A DNA stretch of 64,000 nucleotides from an uncultured Shewanella sp. (GTDB taxonomy: Bacteria > Pseudomonadota > Gammaproteobacteria > Enterobacterales > Shewanellaceae), in the NCBI RefSeq assembly GCF_947501225.1, contig NZ_CANMUW010000001.1:1-64000 (forward strand), given 5' to 3'. Both the position numbers and the translations under genes were made by a program. Below, in pieces: positions 41,998-50,911 of this stretch; the first letter of the stretch is position 1, and each line of letters starts with the position of its first letter. The notes beneath the pieces are model-generated. The model ran no database searches, was not told where the DNA came from, and worked only from the letters and a program-made list of their open reading frames with translations.

Positions 41998-43248
41998 ATG
42001 AGCCTTGTAGCAATCGGTATTAATCATAAAACAGCCACGGTCGACCTACGTGAAAAGGTCGCGTTTTCACCAGATAAAATTCATGATGCCATGAGAAGTC
42101 TGGCGAGTCGGACCAAGACCGGAGAAGCTGTTATTATATCAACCTGTAATCGAACCGAACTTTATACCAATACCGGTGATGAAGCTGAGGTGATTAACTG
42201 GTTAGAAGAGTATCACCAACTCTCCCACGAAGATGTAGAACCATGCCTTTATAAGTTTGAGGGGCAGGAAGTTGCACAGCACTTGATGCGTGTCTCCTCT
42301 GGCCTGGACTCTTTGATCTTGGGGGAGCCTCAGATCTTAGGTCAGGTAAAGCAGTCTTTCGTAAAGGCGAAAGAGGCCGGTAGCGTCGCTATCACCATGG
42401 ACAGACTCTTCCAGAATACATTTTCTGTAGCGAAGAAGATTAGAACTGAGACAGAGATCGGCACCGCCGCGGTCTCAGTGGCTTTCGCCGCCGTGAGCAT
42501 GGCTAAGCATATCTTCTCATCATTGAGTACCACCAAGGTGTTGCTTATCGGTGCAGGTGAAACCATCGAACTGGTTGCCCGTCACCTGAAAGACAACGGT
42601 GTAGAGGCGATGGTGGTCGCTAACCGGACACTTTCACGCGCCGAGGGGATGTGTGAAGAGTTTGGCGCCACGGCAATTACACTGGAACAGATACCTGATT
42701 TTCTCCCACAGGCCGATATCGTGATATCATCTACCGCCAGCCCTCTGCCAATTTTAGGTAAAGGCATGGTAGAAAAAGCGCTTAAGCAGCGTCGTCATCA
42801 GCCTATGTTATTGGTTGATATAGCAGTTCCTCGAGATATTGAAGCCGAGGTCGCAGAGCTTGACGACGCCTTCCTCTATACAGTGGACGACCTGCAAAGC
42901 ATTATTGAACAGAATATGGCCTCGCGAAGAGAGGCTGCCGAGAAAGCGGAATTAATTGCTGAAGAACAATCGCATCTTTTCATGGAGTGGGTCCGCTCAT
43001 TAGAGTCGGTCGACAGTATTCGTGAATACCGTACCGCAAGTATGGCAATAAAAGATGAGCTGGTTGAGCGTGCTATCAATAAGTTAGCCCAGGGTGGAGA
43101 CAGTGAGAAGTTGCTTCTCGAACTGGCAAATAAGCTAACCAATAAATTGATTCATGCGCCAACGCAAGCATTAACAGTCGCCAGTCGCCAGGGTGATCTG
43201 AATAGCATTGGCCAGCTGAGAACCGCGCTCGGATTAGATAAAGACTAA
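41998..43248 (+). CDS. hemA: Glutamyl-tRNA reductase
   Basis: HemA reduces glutamyl-tRNA to glutamate-1-semialdehyde, the first committed step to heme. The catalytic cysteine lies in STCNRTEL, the NADPH-binding Rossmann motif is IGAGETIE, and SSTASPLPI follows. I start at ATG 41998 ([13 protein letters not shown]), which gives 416 residues and aligns with E. coli HemA; an ATG at 41968 would add ten unrelated residues. It is followed by prfA after 13 bases. Confidence 0.96.
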   Translation: MSLVAIGINHKTATVDLREKVAFSPDKIHDAMRSLASRTKTGEAVIISTCNRTELYTNTGDEAEVINWLEEYHQLSHEDVEPCLYKFEGQEVAQHLMRVSSGLDSLILGEPQILGQVKQSFVKAKEAGSVAITMDRLFQNTFSVAKKIRTETEIGTAAVSVAFAAVSMAKHIFSSLSTTKVLLIGAGETIELVARHLKDNGVEAMVVANRTLSRAEGMCEEFGATAITLEQIPDFLPQADIVISSTASPLPILGKGMVEKALKQRRHQPMLLVDIAVPRDIEAEVAELDDAFLYTVDDLQSIIEQNMASRREAAEKAELIAEEQSHLFMEWVRSLESVDSIREYRTASMAIKDELVERAINKLAQGGDSEKLLLELANKLTNKLIHAPTQALTVASRQGDLNSIGQLRTALGLDKD

Positions 43249-43261
43249 GGTTAGCGTTTTA

Positions 43262-44347
43262 ATGAAGGACAGTGTCATTCGCAAGCTAGAAGGCTTGCTC
43301 GAGCGTAATGAAGAAGTGTTAGCTCTGTTAAGTGATCCAGGTGTTATTGCAGACCAGGAGCGTTTTCGTGCGCTCTCAAAAGAGTATTCGCAACTGGAAG
43401 AGGTGGTAAAAAGCTTTAAATCCTTCCAGCAAGCGACGGAAGATCTCGAAGCCGCTAAAGAGATGGCTAACGAAGATGACCCTGATCTGAAAGAGATGGC
43501 TCAGGAGGAGATGAAAGAAGCCAGGTCTCTGCTGGAAAAGCTTGAAGATGAGCTACAGATCCTGCTGCTTCCGAAAGATCCGAACGATGACAACAACGCC
43601 TTCGTTGAAATTCGTGCCGGTGCTGGCGGCGATGAAGCCGCTATTTTTGCCGGTGACCTCTTCCGTATGTATAGCCGCTACTGCGAGTCTAAGCGCTGGC
43701 AGCTTGAAGTCATGAACGCCAATGAAGGCGAACATGGCGGCTTCAAAGAGATGATCATCAAGGTCTCAGGTGAAGGTGTTTACGGTAAGCTTAAGTTTGA
43801 GTCAGGTGGTCACCGTGTTCAACGTGTACCGGAGACGGAGTCTCAGGGGCGCGTTCATACCTCGGCATGTACCGTCGCTGTTCTTCCTGAAGTGCCGGAA
43901 GCGGAAGCTATCGAGATCAACGCCGGAGACCTGAAAGTCGATACCTTCAGGGCATCGGGTGCCGGTGGACAGCACGTTAACAAAACTGACTCAGCTATTC
44001 GTATTACCCATATTCCTACCGGAATCGTGGTGGAGTGCCAGGATCAACGCTCTCAGCATAAGAACCGTGCCCAGGCGATGAGTGTACTGTCTGCACGCAT
44101 CCAGGCGGTAGAAGATGAGAAGCGTCGCAGCGCCGAAGAGAGCACTCGTCGCAATCTTGTCGGCAGTGGTGACCGCTCTGAGCGAATTCGTACCTATAAC
44201 TTCCCGCAGGGACGTGTGAGTGAGCACAGAATTAACCTGACGCTCTATCGTTTGAACGAAGTGATGGAAGGTGAGCTCGACGCGATCCTCGAGCCCTTAA
44301 TGCTAGAAAACCAAGCAGATATGCTGGCGGCATTATCAGAAGAGTAA
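43262..44347 (+). CDS. prfA: Peptide chain release factor 1
   Basis: RF1 reads UAA and UAG stop codons and triggers peptide release. The 361-residue protein has the catalytic GGQ in [13 protein letters not shown] and a PET-type codon-recognition motif ([13 protein letters not shown]). It is modified by PrmC, encoded next. Confidence 0.97.
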   Translation: MKDSVIRKLEGLLERNEEVLALLSDPGVIADQERFRALSKEYSQLEEVVKSFKSFQQATEDLEAAKEMANEDDPDLKEMAQEEMKEARSLLEKLEDELQILLLPKDPNDDNNAFVEIRAGAGGDEAAIFAGDLFRMYSRYCESKRWQLEVMNANEGEHGGFKEMIIKVSGEGVYGKLKFESGGHRVQRVPETESQGRVHTSACTVAVLPEVPEAEAIEINAGDLKVDTFRASGAGGQHVNKTDSAIRITHIPTGIVVECQDQRSQHKNRAQAMSVLSARIQAVEDEKRRSAEESTRRNLVGSGDRSERIRTYNFPQGRVSEHRINLTLYRLNEVMEGELDAILEPLMLENQADMLAALSEE

Positions 44348-44402
44348 TTATCCGGTTGCGCTTTCTGGCTGTTTAACAAGGTTTCAAAATTAAGGAACGC
44401 CT

Positions 44403-45245
44403 TTGTACCATACTCTAGCCGAAGCCCTCGATTGGGCTTCATCACAGCTGAACAATATCTCCGACACACCTAAGCTCGATGCCGAGGTGATGTTACTGCA
44501 CATCATCCATAAGCAGCGAGGTTATCTCTATACCTGGCCCGATGAACGTTTGAGTTCTGAGCAGAAGACCGCCTTCGGCGAGATGGTGGCAAGACGACTG
44601 CTGGGAACGCCTATCGCACATATCGTCGGTGAGCGAGAGTTCTGGTCACTGCCATTTATGGTTAACCCGACGACCCTTATTCCGAGACCGGATACCGAGA
44701 TCTTAGTCGAGACCGCCTTGAACCTACCTCTTGCCGATAACGCACGGGTGTTAGACTTAGGAACCGGCACCGGGGCCATCGCGCTCTCTTTGGCTTATGA
44801 GAAGCCGGATTGGCAGGTTACCGCCGTCGATAAGATCATCGAAGCGGTGGCGCTGGCTAAGGCTAACCGGGAGCACCTCAAGCTCAATCAGGTCGAGATC
44901 ATTCAGAGTGACTGGTTCGACGCTATCGACTGCTACGATTTCAATCTGATCGTCTCTAACCCTCCCTATATCGACGAGGCCGATGAGCACTTGAGTCAGG
45001 GTGATGTCAGGTTTGAGCCTCAAAGTGCATTGACGGCAGGTGAAGAGGGGTTCGCGGATCTCTACCATATCGCGGCTGCGGCGAGAGACTACCTCGCGCC
45101 CGGTGGCTACCTGCTGCTGGAGCATGGCTATCAGCAAGCGATACAGCTGAGGGAGAAGATGACCGAGCTGGGCTATGAAAATGTCGCCACCGTGCGGGAT
45201 TTTGGCAGCAATGACCGCTGTACCCTGGGGCGTTGGCCAAGATAG
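44403..45245 (+). CDS. prmC: Release factor glutamine methyltransferase
   Basis: PrmC methylates the glutamine of the GGQ loop in RF1 and RF2. The 280-residue protein has a helical N-terminal substrate domain, the SAM-binding LDLGTGTGAIALSL and the catalytic SNPPYI. It begins at a TTG seven bases after AAGGA, and follows prfA by 55 bases. Confidence 0.96.
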   Translation: MYHTLAEALDWASSQLNNISDTPKLDAEVMLLHIIHKQRGYLYTWPDERLSSEQKTAFGEMVARRLLGTPIAHIVGEREFWSLPFMVNPTTLIPRPDTEILVETALNLPLADNARVLDLGTGTGAIALSLAYEKPDWQVTAVDKIIEAVALAKANREHLKLNQVEIIQSDWFDAIDCYDFNLIVSNPPYIDEADEHLSQGDVRFEPQSALTAGEEGFADLYHIAAAARDYLAPGGYLLLEHGYQQAIQLREKMTELGYENVATVRDFGSNDRCTLGRWPR

Positions 45246-46080
45246 GTAGCTTGGGTTGATCCCCAAGGTTGTCTCTTAAAGGTGAAGAGTGCCGCGGCAT
45301 CGGCTGGTGCTGCTTTATTTAGTTAGGCTGAGCAGCCCTGAGCGTGCTTTTAAAATGTAACGCCATTGGTAGCTCTAATACCAATGGCGTTTTTGTTTGT
45401 AAAACGGCAAAACTAGCCAGCCTTGAAATGAAGGCTGATTACATTTTTTCTTTTGCTCAATTGTATTGGGATGTTTGTTTGAAGGCCGTACCTTTATAGT
45501 TATCTATCACCTGCGGTGAGCTTATGTGCAAGTAATCTCTCGGTACGCTGTAAACCCATCCCTGGGCGCTCTACGATTTCATCCCTGAAATCGAAGTCCT
45601 CGTGCTCACTTGCACCTGAGTATCAATCTCTTCGATTCGACCTTTTTTGCTAGGATGCGTAACTCATTTCTGCCCCATTACGTGTTAACTAGTGACATAT
45701 CGCCACCAATGAACAGCCAATATAGCCTTATGTTTTTTATCAATGGGGTACTTAGAACCCGAAAAGCATTATGCAAATACACAGCGATAATTTTCTCACA
45801 GATAACCCGCGACAAAAGTGAGCAAAAACCTGATGTTTATGCTCAATAAACTGCCGTTAAATGTTTAATCAATTGAATTAAAAGGGTTTGATTGTTTGTT
45901 GTAGAGACCTCTACATCAACTTGCTCAGCTTTGCGGGCGGCTTATTCAACTTTTCTGGAAATGATGTTGATTTTGTCGCTTTATTTCAGTGTATTAGCAT
46001 GGCATAGTTGCTGTAAGTTAAATTTTAGGCAGCAGTTTATTGAGCTGCTATTCAATAAGCTGTTAAATGGCAAGGATGGC
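45246..46080. other. Region between prmC and the first cassette gene
   Basis: About 835 bases with a terminator at 45359-45395 and no convincing gene. A 79-codon frame at 45610-45849 lacks a ribosome-binding site and family features. 45480-45620 looks like a repeat, with GTGCAAGT and ACTTGCAC as distant inverted ends around CATCCCTGGGCGCTCTACGA. CAGTTTATTG and CAATAAGCTG form an inverted repeat at about 46031-46061, just before the first cassette gene. No integrase gene is present. Confidence 0.5.
45359..45395 (+). terminator. Terminator of hemA-prfA-prmC
   Basis: AACGCCATTGGT and ACCAATGGCGTT form a perfect 12-bp stem followed by TTTT, 114 bases after prmC. Confidence 0.88.
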
Positions 46081-46488
46081 ATGAAGACTCTTCAGCAGAA
46101 AAATGATGAACATTCGAAGTTAATAGCTAAGGAAAGGCATAGCGCACTCTATTTGTTTTTGTCGCTATTTCCAATATTTGCAATTTTTGGCTATGACTTC
46201 TATCAAGGGGTTGTTGATGCTGAAACTCTTGGTTTTCACCCTGCATTTGTAGTGTTTGGTACTTTGCTCTTTGCTTTACCAATTCTAGCTATTGGGCAAA
46301 TGCTCATACTTCCATCTTGGCTCAAGATGACCTTATATGTATGTATTCAAATCTTATTCATCTCATTGTGGTTTCTTGATGGATTATTATGGCTTGCAAT
46401 AATTCCGCTGATTATAATTTTGGGCATACTACAGTACCAATTGCCTGAGATCCGGAAATCCGCAGAGCAGAATGAGAATGCCACTTAA
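46081..46488 (+). CDS. Cassette gene 1: small four-helix membrane protein
   Basis: I do not recognise this family. The 135-residue protein has a charged N terminus (MKTLQQKNDEHSKLIAKERH) and about four membrane helices (LYLFLSLFPIFAIF; FVVFGTLLFALPIL; MTLYVCIQILFISLWF; LWLAIIPLIIILGIL), ending in a charged tail. The ATG at 46081 follows AAGGA by about six bases. The frame stays open upstream to 45892 without a better start. The stop codon lies inside the 5' end of attC 1, the normal layout of an integron cassette. The gene is AT-rich compared with its chromosomal neighbours. Confidence 0.7.
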   Translation: MKTLQQKNDEHSKLIAKERHSALYLFLSLFPIFAIFGYDFYQGVVDAETLGFHPAFVVFGTLLFALPILAIGQMLILPSWLKMTLYVCIQILFISLWFLDGLLWLAIIPLIIILGILQYQLPEIRKSAEQNENAT

Positions 46489-46583
46489 CAAGCTGCTAAA
46501 TTCAGATTCACCAAGGCTGTCATGCCATTTGCTGAGCAAATCGCCCGCCAGCACATGGCTAACTTATTAGCAGGGCGTTATAC
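46483..46583 (+). repeat. attC site 1
   Basis: The 5' core ACTTAAC and 3' core GTTATAC bound imperfectly complementary arms TAACAAGCTGCTAA and TTAGCAGGGCGTTA. Length is 101 bases. It follows cassette gene 1. Confidence 0.85.
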
Positions 46584-46595
46584 GCAAGGAAGGCC

Positions 46596-47033
46596 ATGAG
46601 CATCATCCAAGAAATCAAAGAGTCATGGGGTTGGGTAGGAATTAAACCAGTCCAAGTGGTCGGTGAAAACGATTTCGGCAATCTCATGATCGAGGGTTCT
46701 GAGGGTAAGTACTGGCGTCTCTGCCCTGAAGATGTCTATTGCGAAGTCGTTGCCAAAACAAGAGAAGAGCTTGATCAACTATCTACAGATCAAGAATTTC
46801 TAGAAGACTGGTACATGCAAGCTCTGGTTGAGCAAGCGCAAGAGCATCTTGGCCCCCTTAAAGAGGGCGAAAAATACTGTCTGGTAACCCCTGGTGCCCT
46901 TGGCGGCGAATACGCCATTTCAAACATAAAAACGGCACCACTAATCGAAATGGTGCGCTTTTCAGGTCATGTTGCGCACGAAATCAAAGATCTTCCAGAT
47001 GGTGCACAGATTAAACTGAGGGTGGTCGACTAA
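46596..47033 (+). CDS. Cassette gene 2: T6SS immunity protein Tdi1-like (DUF1851)
   Basis: The 145-residue protein matches the Tdi1 C-terminal/DUF1851 pattern: GNLMIEGSEGKYWRL in the first half, and LGPLKEGEKYCLVTPGALGGEYAISN in the second. In Agrobacterium, Tdi1 neutralises a type VI secreted DNase; distant DUF1851 proteins are found among polymorphic-toxin immunity genes. No cognate toxin is encoded beside it. It has a good AAGGA site just after the attC core and ends five bases before attC 2. Confidence 0.75.
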   Translation: MSIIQEIKESWGWVGIKPVQVVGENDFGNLMIEGSEGKYWRLCPEDVYCEVVAKTREELDQLSTDQEFLEDWYMQALVEQAQEHLGPLKEGEKYCLVTPGALGGEYAISNIKTAPLIEMVRFSGHVAHEIKDLPDGAQIKLRVVD

Positions 47034-47037
47034 ATGC

Positions 47038-47124
47038 GTATAACAAGGCGTGCAACTTCAGCCCTTCGGGCTCGGACCTCCAAACTGCTACGCAGTTTTC
47101 CGGCCCGTTAACGCGGCGTTATAT
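47038..47124 (+). repeat. attC site 2
   Basis: TATAACAAGGCGTGCAAC and GTTAACGCGGCGTTATAT are imperfectly complementary ends of an 87-base site. An inner hairpin (CAGCCCTTCGGGCT) lies inside. Confidence 0.85.
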
Positions 47125-47140
47125 GCCTATTGGAATCGCA

Positions 47141-47362
47141 ATGAAGCAATACTCAGTTGTTAGAATAAAGAGGCTCAAGAAGCAATTTGAGCACAGTGAC
47201 TTGACCGTTGGAACGCGTGCGCCTCGAGCAGGAGATGTTGCGACGGTGGTAGATGTCTATGATGATGCCTTTGATCTCGAGTGCTCGGATGATGATGGCT
47301 CTACTCTTTGGTTGGAGCTATTTAGACCGGATGATGCAGATTTGGACATAGTTAGCATATAA
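47141..47362 (+). CDS. Cassette gene 3: DUF4926-like small protein
   Basis: The 73-residue acidic protein resembles the DUF4926 family. It has an N-terminal VVRIKRL strand, RAGDVATVVDVYDD, and a C-terminal LWLELFRPDDADLDIV. Such proteins are common in toxin-antitoxin or mobile contexts but have no assigned activity. I use the ATG at 47141, six bases after GGA. The upstream ATG at 47123 overlaps the attC core. The stop lies in attC 3. Confidence 0.68.
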   Translation: MKQYSVVRIKRLKKQFEHSDLTVGTRAPRAGDVATVVDVYDDAFDLECSDDDGSTLWLELFRPDDADLDIVSI

Positions 47363-47458
47363 CAAGCCGCTTCAGTCTGGACGTCAACAGTCGCCGGTGT
47401 TGCTCGTCCCTCGCAGATTTTAACCGGCTTGTTGCCGCCACTGAGCGGGGCGTTAGTT
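47357..47458 (+). repeat. attC site 3
   Basis: TAACAAGCCGCTTCAGT and ACTGAGCGGGGCGTTAG are complementary ends of a 102-base site that includes the stop codon of cassette gene 3. Confidence 0.87.
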
Positions 47459-47484
47459 TGCAAAGGAAGGCTTGGGTTATATTA

Positions 47485-47895
47485 ATGGATATTCGATTTG
47501 TATTAGCCATATTTAGTGTTTTTATATGTTTTGGGCTTTTTATGAACTATCTAAATACTCGTAAAAATATTGCACTTAATCGAGTCCGCAGTTCCTACAC
47601 TGCAAATAGTGAGTTTCAATCAAAATATTACCCCGAACCTTTTTACATTTGGTGTGTAGGTGAAGAGCGGGGTTGTTTTAATACCATGCTTGTATCATCC
47701 AATGAAAAAGGCCTAATAGTTAAAGGTGGGGTCTTATTTTTTTGGGTAAAAGAGATACTTATACCTTGGTCAGATTTGGAGTTACCAGAAAAAATCAGGC
47801 CCTATATTTCGAAGAAACAGACTTTTTTCATTAAAAGCTTAAATGTATACGTTGCAGTTTCACTAAAGCATAGCCAGCATATGGTTTCAAACTAA
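47485..47895 (+). CDS. Cassette gene 4: membrane-anchored protein of unknown function
   Basis: The family is not recognised. The 136-residue product has one N-terminal helix (FVLAIFSVFICFGLFMNYL) and a soluble domain with WCVGEERGCFNTMLVSS and LFFWVKEILIPWSDLELP. The latter resembles a membrane-proximal PH-like strand pattern. The ATG at 47485 has only a weak ribosome-binding site. A TTG at 47458 would start inside the attC core. It is AT-rich, and its stop sits in attC 4. Confidence 0.65.
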   Translation: MDIRFVLAIFSVFICFGLFMNYLNTRKNIALNRVRSSYTANSEFQSKYYPEPFYIWCVGEERGCFNTMLVSSNEKGLIVKGGVLFFWVKEILIPWSDLELPEKIRPYISKKQTFFIKSLNVYVAVSLKHSQHMVSN

Positions 47896-47991
47896 CAAGA
47901 ATTTAAAGCGCGACTGCTAACAGTTTGCTCAGTTTCGCTACGCTACACAATTTTAGCAAACTATTATCAGCCCCTTAAATGGGCGTTATAT
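47890..47991 (+). repeat. attC site 4
   Basis: ACTAACAAGAATTTAAAG and CTTAAATGGGCGTTATAT are complementary ends of a 102-base site. Confidence 0.87.
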
Positions 47992-48005
47992 ACCTAAGGA
48001 AATTG

Positions 48006-48224
48006 ATGAATTCAGGTGTCCAATTAACAGAAGCTGAGTTGCTTGAGCTCTATAAGTTTATGGAGAAAGCCAACGAGCTATTTCATCAGCCAATGAATTA
48101 CTCTGATGCTGAAAAAATTGCCAAATTTGGACAGGAAAACTATCCAACAATCAAAAAGTATTATTACGATGTTTTGTGGGATAAATTACCGGATAAAGTA
48201 AAAGAAAACATACTTAACGAGTAA
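48006..48224 (+). CDS. Cassette gene 5: small hypothetical protein
   Basis: An unrecognised 72-residue, mostly helical protein (TEAELLELYKFMEKANELF, ending DKVKENILNE). ATG 48006 follows AAGGA by five bases, just after the attC 4 core. It has no membrane segment or cysteine. The attC after it is truncated. Confidence 0.65.
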   Translation: MNSGVQLTEAELLELYKFMEKANELFHQPMNYSDAEKIAKFGQENYPTIKKYYYDVLWDKLPDKVKENILNE

Positions 48225-48229
48225 ACGTT

Positions 48230-48255
48230 ATATAACAAGCAGTTAAAGCCACAAG
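48230..48255 (+). repeat. Truncated attC 5' half
   Basis: ATATAACAAGCAGTTAAAG has the 5' end of an attC, but no complementary 3' half follows before the next gene starts at 48264. The preceding GTTATAT could be a 3' core directly abutting it. The two flanking cassettes therefore appear fused by a deletion. Confidence 0.6.
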
Positions 48256-48263
48256 GAGATCTA

Positions 48264-49127
48264 GTGCACGAAGAAACGAAATTACTTATAAGTGCTATTG
48301 ACGGATTAAGGCAAGAACCTAATTATTTTAAAGACTATGCCTTTCCAATTGCCAGTGCATTCTTCACCTCCATTCTTGGTGCAGGAATAGCCTACCTAAC
48401 TCTAAGGCATCAAGAAGGCATTCAAATTGAAAAAGATAAAATGGATGCGGCGAATAAATGGATTCTTTCTGCCGAAGAAGCACGGGCAACTCTTCTAGCT
48501 ATCAAAGGCAATTATCACGGTGAGCTAAGTGAGAACCCGCTCCAACGATTAGCTGCGATACCAAGTATTTTGTTTCATGCAAGTCCGATAACTGAGGGCT
48601 ATCAAGATCTTTCATTCGTGGTGCCATCTAGCGAAGAAGATGGAGAAAGCTATCACAAATGGAGTCAGATACCACGTATCAGATCAATGGTTAGCAATTA
48701 CAACTATATCCTTAAGCTCTGGGAGCAAAGAAACGGAATCAATCAGCAATTTAAAGAGCAGTTATTAAAGCACCACGGTGACAAAGCGTATGCCACCTTA
48801 TCACTCGACGATACGGTAGCTGCTGTTGGGCAAGCGAATGTTGTAATTCTAATTGACTTGACCGAAAGGTTGATAAAACTAACGGATGATTTAATCGTCG
48901 AGTTTGATAACTTTATGTCTGAGTTCCCTGGGTACGCAAAAACGAAGATTCAAGTAAAGCGTTTAAAAAGATATGGCTCGATCATGACCTACTCAAATAA
49001 CGGAAACCAGAAGCTACTCGATTTGCTAGCAAAGTCGCCTGAGGTCGACTTTAAGCCATTTGAGCCTTTATTTGGTGAGTCATCAGAAAACATTAAAAAT
49101 AGGCATGTAACAGGCTATGAAGAATAG
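48264..49127 (+). CDS. Cassette gene 6: membrane-anchored protein of unknown function
   Basis: The family is not recognised. The 287-residue product has an N-terminal amphipathic stretch, one membrane helix (FPIASAFFTSILGAGIAYLTL) and a long helical cytoplasmic domain (QEGIQIEKDKMDAANKW onward). A C-terminal region follows with no enzymatic motif. The GTG start follows AAGGAG by five bases. At 864 bases it is the longest cassette. It ends one base before the last attC. The one-helix plus long-helical design resembles many phage-defence or surveillance proteins of unknown activity, but nothing specific supports that. Confidence 0.68.
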   Translation: MHEETKLLISAIDGLRQEPNYFKDYAFPIASAFFTSILGAGIAYLTLRHQEGIQIEKDKMDAANKWILSAEEARATLLAIKGNYHGELSENPLQRLAAIPSILFHASPITEGYQDLSFVVPSSEEDGESYHKWSQIPRIRSMVSNYNYILKLWEQRNGINQQFKEQLLKHHGDKAYATLSLDDTVAAVGQANVVILIDLTERLIKLTDDLIVEFDNFMSEFPGYAKTKIQVKRLKRYGSIMTYSNNGNQKLLDLLAKSPEVDFKPFEPLFGESSENIKNRHVTGYEE

Positions 49128-49205
49128 CTTTAACAAAGCCAGCCAGAGGGACCAAAAAAACGCCGCTTCGCTCTGGTTTTTCGGCCCCTGCTGGCGGCGT
49201 TACCG
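49128..49205 (+). repeat. attC site 5 (last in array)
   Basis: TTTAACAAAGCCAGCCAGAGG and CCTGCTGGCGGCGTTACC are complementary ends of a 78-base site, with an inner stem CCAGAG/CTCTGG. No further attC follows. Confidence 0.85.
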
Positions 49206-49679
49206 CACATCCCATTGCCATACTTTTCTTAAATAAAGCCTCACGAGTTAGACTCTTGGCTCTAACTCATTTGTGTCCAAAAACGTGTTTGTAACTAAGA
49301 ACCTCATTCGCAGAGATAGGTGACTAGGTGTAGATGCGGCTGAGGGTATCGAAAACATGGAAGTTTTCGTTAAGCGGCCACGGATGGTTTTACAGCGTCC
49401 CGAAGCAGTATCTGCACATAAGCCTGCTGCAAGCAATTGGTACAAGTAGAGCTATGGCTTCCTACGAGTAAGTCCAAGACAAAATCAGATTAATGAACCC
49501 AACTTAGAAAGATATTTGAAACTTGTTATCAGACAAGTAATCGAAACTGTGTTCGATTACACTTGTTAGCAGATAAATTACCCTATAGTCTGAGATATTT
49601 AAGTGTTGAATGGGCTAATAGCTTTCAGTTTTGAGTGGGGACTCGTTAGCCAGAAAGCCATGTTGAAGGAGTAACATCT
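49206..49679. other. Region between the cassette array and fliB
   Basis: About 475 bases without a supported gene. A 65-codon minus-strand frame at 49248-49445 has no family features. GAGTTAGACTCTTGGCTCTAACTC at 49247-49270 is a hairpin. The fliB promoter should lie in the AT-rich 49490-49600 part. Confidence 0.45.
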
Positions 49680-50864
49680 GTGGCGAGTAACACTATCAGA
49701 CCCGGGTATGTCAGCGAGTTTAGCTGCATAGGCCCCGACTGCGAAGATTCCTGTTGTATCGACTGGTCGGTGCATGTTGATAAGCAAAGTTATCTCAAGA
49801 CCATGGCACACCCGCAGCTGAAGAGTCTGGCCGAAGATTCGATGCAGCCAATTAATGTCAAAGATGAAGACTGGGCCATTATCCGTTTTAGCGAGCAGGG
49901 AAGGTGCCCGTTTCTGCAACAGGACAAGCTGTGTAAGATTCATGCTGTCGCGGGTGAAGAGGCACTGAGTGAGACCTGCAGGAGTTATCCGAGGATCTTC
50001 AGGGTAAGAGGCGATGATGGATTCGAAAGCCTCTCTTTGTCATGCCCGGAGGCCGCCAGGTTGATATTGTTCGGCGAGGATGCGTTTATCTTTGAGAGAA
50101 ACGAGACTGAAAAACCTATCCAACCAAGATCCGTTCCCTTGTGGGCTGAAAAGGCTTATGACTACAGCATAGATCTGTTGCTCGATGAGCATTCTGACTG
50201 GCAGCAAACACTGCTCGCCATAGGCCTGCTGGTCAATTGCGCAGATAAGGTCACTAAACAGCAAGCCTTGCCGGAGTTGCTTGACGATACATATACGCAA
50301 CTATCCCATATGGCCGCAGAGGGGGAGCTCAGGCAGGCTTTTCAATCATTGCCCTATTTGCCGGAGCACCAACTGCATATCTTTCTTTCTGTTCACTCCA
50401 TGTGTTGTGATGAGCACCCCAGACGCTACCGGCCCAGATTCGGCGAGTTAAACGATGCTATCCTGGCTATGTCAGATGGGAAGGAGGCGCTGAACATGGA
50501 GAAGATTAACAGCGCCTGGAATGATATTGCCGTGCCGGCATTGAGAGCAAATGAGGACTTGTTTAGCCGCTATCTGCTCTATTACATCTATCACCTGCAA
50601 TTTCCTATGACGGCAGATAATAGCCCCCTGTCGGCATTTAATTTTCTGGTGCTCGATTGCTTTATGCTGCGTAGTTATCTTGCCGTTATGGCTGCAAGGC
50701 ACAACGGCTTAAGTGAGCGTGACATAGTTTTATGTTTTCAGGTCTACCATGTGGTGAGGCAACATAAACCTAATTTTCACAAGTCTGTAAGAAGCATCAT
50801 GGAGCAATCTGCCCTTACCGGCGTTGAAGCCGTGGTTAGCCTGTTGAAAACCGGCGGTTCTTAG
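49680..50864 (+). CDS. fliB: Flagellin lysine-N-methylase
   Basis: FliB methylates surface lysines of flagellin. The 394-residue protein starts with the family signature RPGYVSEFSCIGPDCEDSCC, followed by IDWSVHVDKQSY, a second cysteine cluster CPFLQQDKLCKIH and CRSYPR. These cysteines probably hold an iron-sulfur cluster, as in related CxxCxxCC proteins. The GTG start follows AAGGAG by eight bases. Flagellar genes normally adjoin fliB but none are in this window; it lies in the accessory block between prmC and sirB2. Confidence 0.88.
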   Translation: MASNTIRPGYVSEFSCIGPDCEDSCCIDWSVHVDKQSYLKTMAHPQLKSLAEDSMQPINVKDEDWAIIRFSEQGRCPFLQQDKLCKIHAVAGEEALSETCRSYPRIFRVRGDDGFESLSLSCPEAARLILFGEDAFIFERNETEKPIQPRSVPLWAEKAYDYSIDLLLDEHSDWQQTLLAIGLLVNCADKVTKQQALPELLDDTYTQLSHMAAEGELRQAFQSLPYLPEHQLHIFLSVHSMCCDEHPRRYRPRFGELNDAILAMSDGKEALNMEKINSAWNDIAVPALRANEDLFSRYLLYYIYHLQFPMTADNSPLSAFNFLVLDCFMLRSYLAVMAARHNGLSERDIVLCFQVYHVVRQHKPNFHKSVRSIMEQSALTGVEAVVSLLKTGGS

Positions 50865-50911
50865 TCCTGAGTTAAGTAATACAAGTAATCCAACAGGAGT
50901 GGATAATAAAA

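Noticed and set aside
44757..45266. 169-codon antisense open frame opposite prmC
   Set aside because: It is a shadow of prmC codon bias and has no start signal or family features.
45610..45849. 79-codon frame before the cassette array
   Set aside because: No ribosome-binding site, no family features and no attC directly after it; counted as intergenic.
45246..49679. An integron integrase or attI beside the cassette array
   Set aside because: No frame in this stretch on either strand encodes a tyrosine recombinase, so the array is called a CALIN and not a complete integron.
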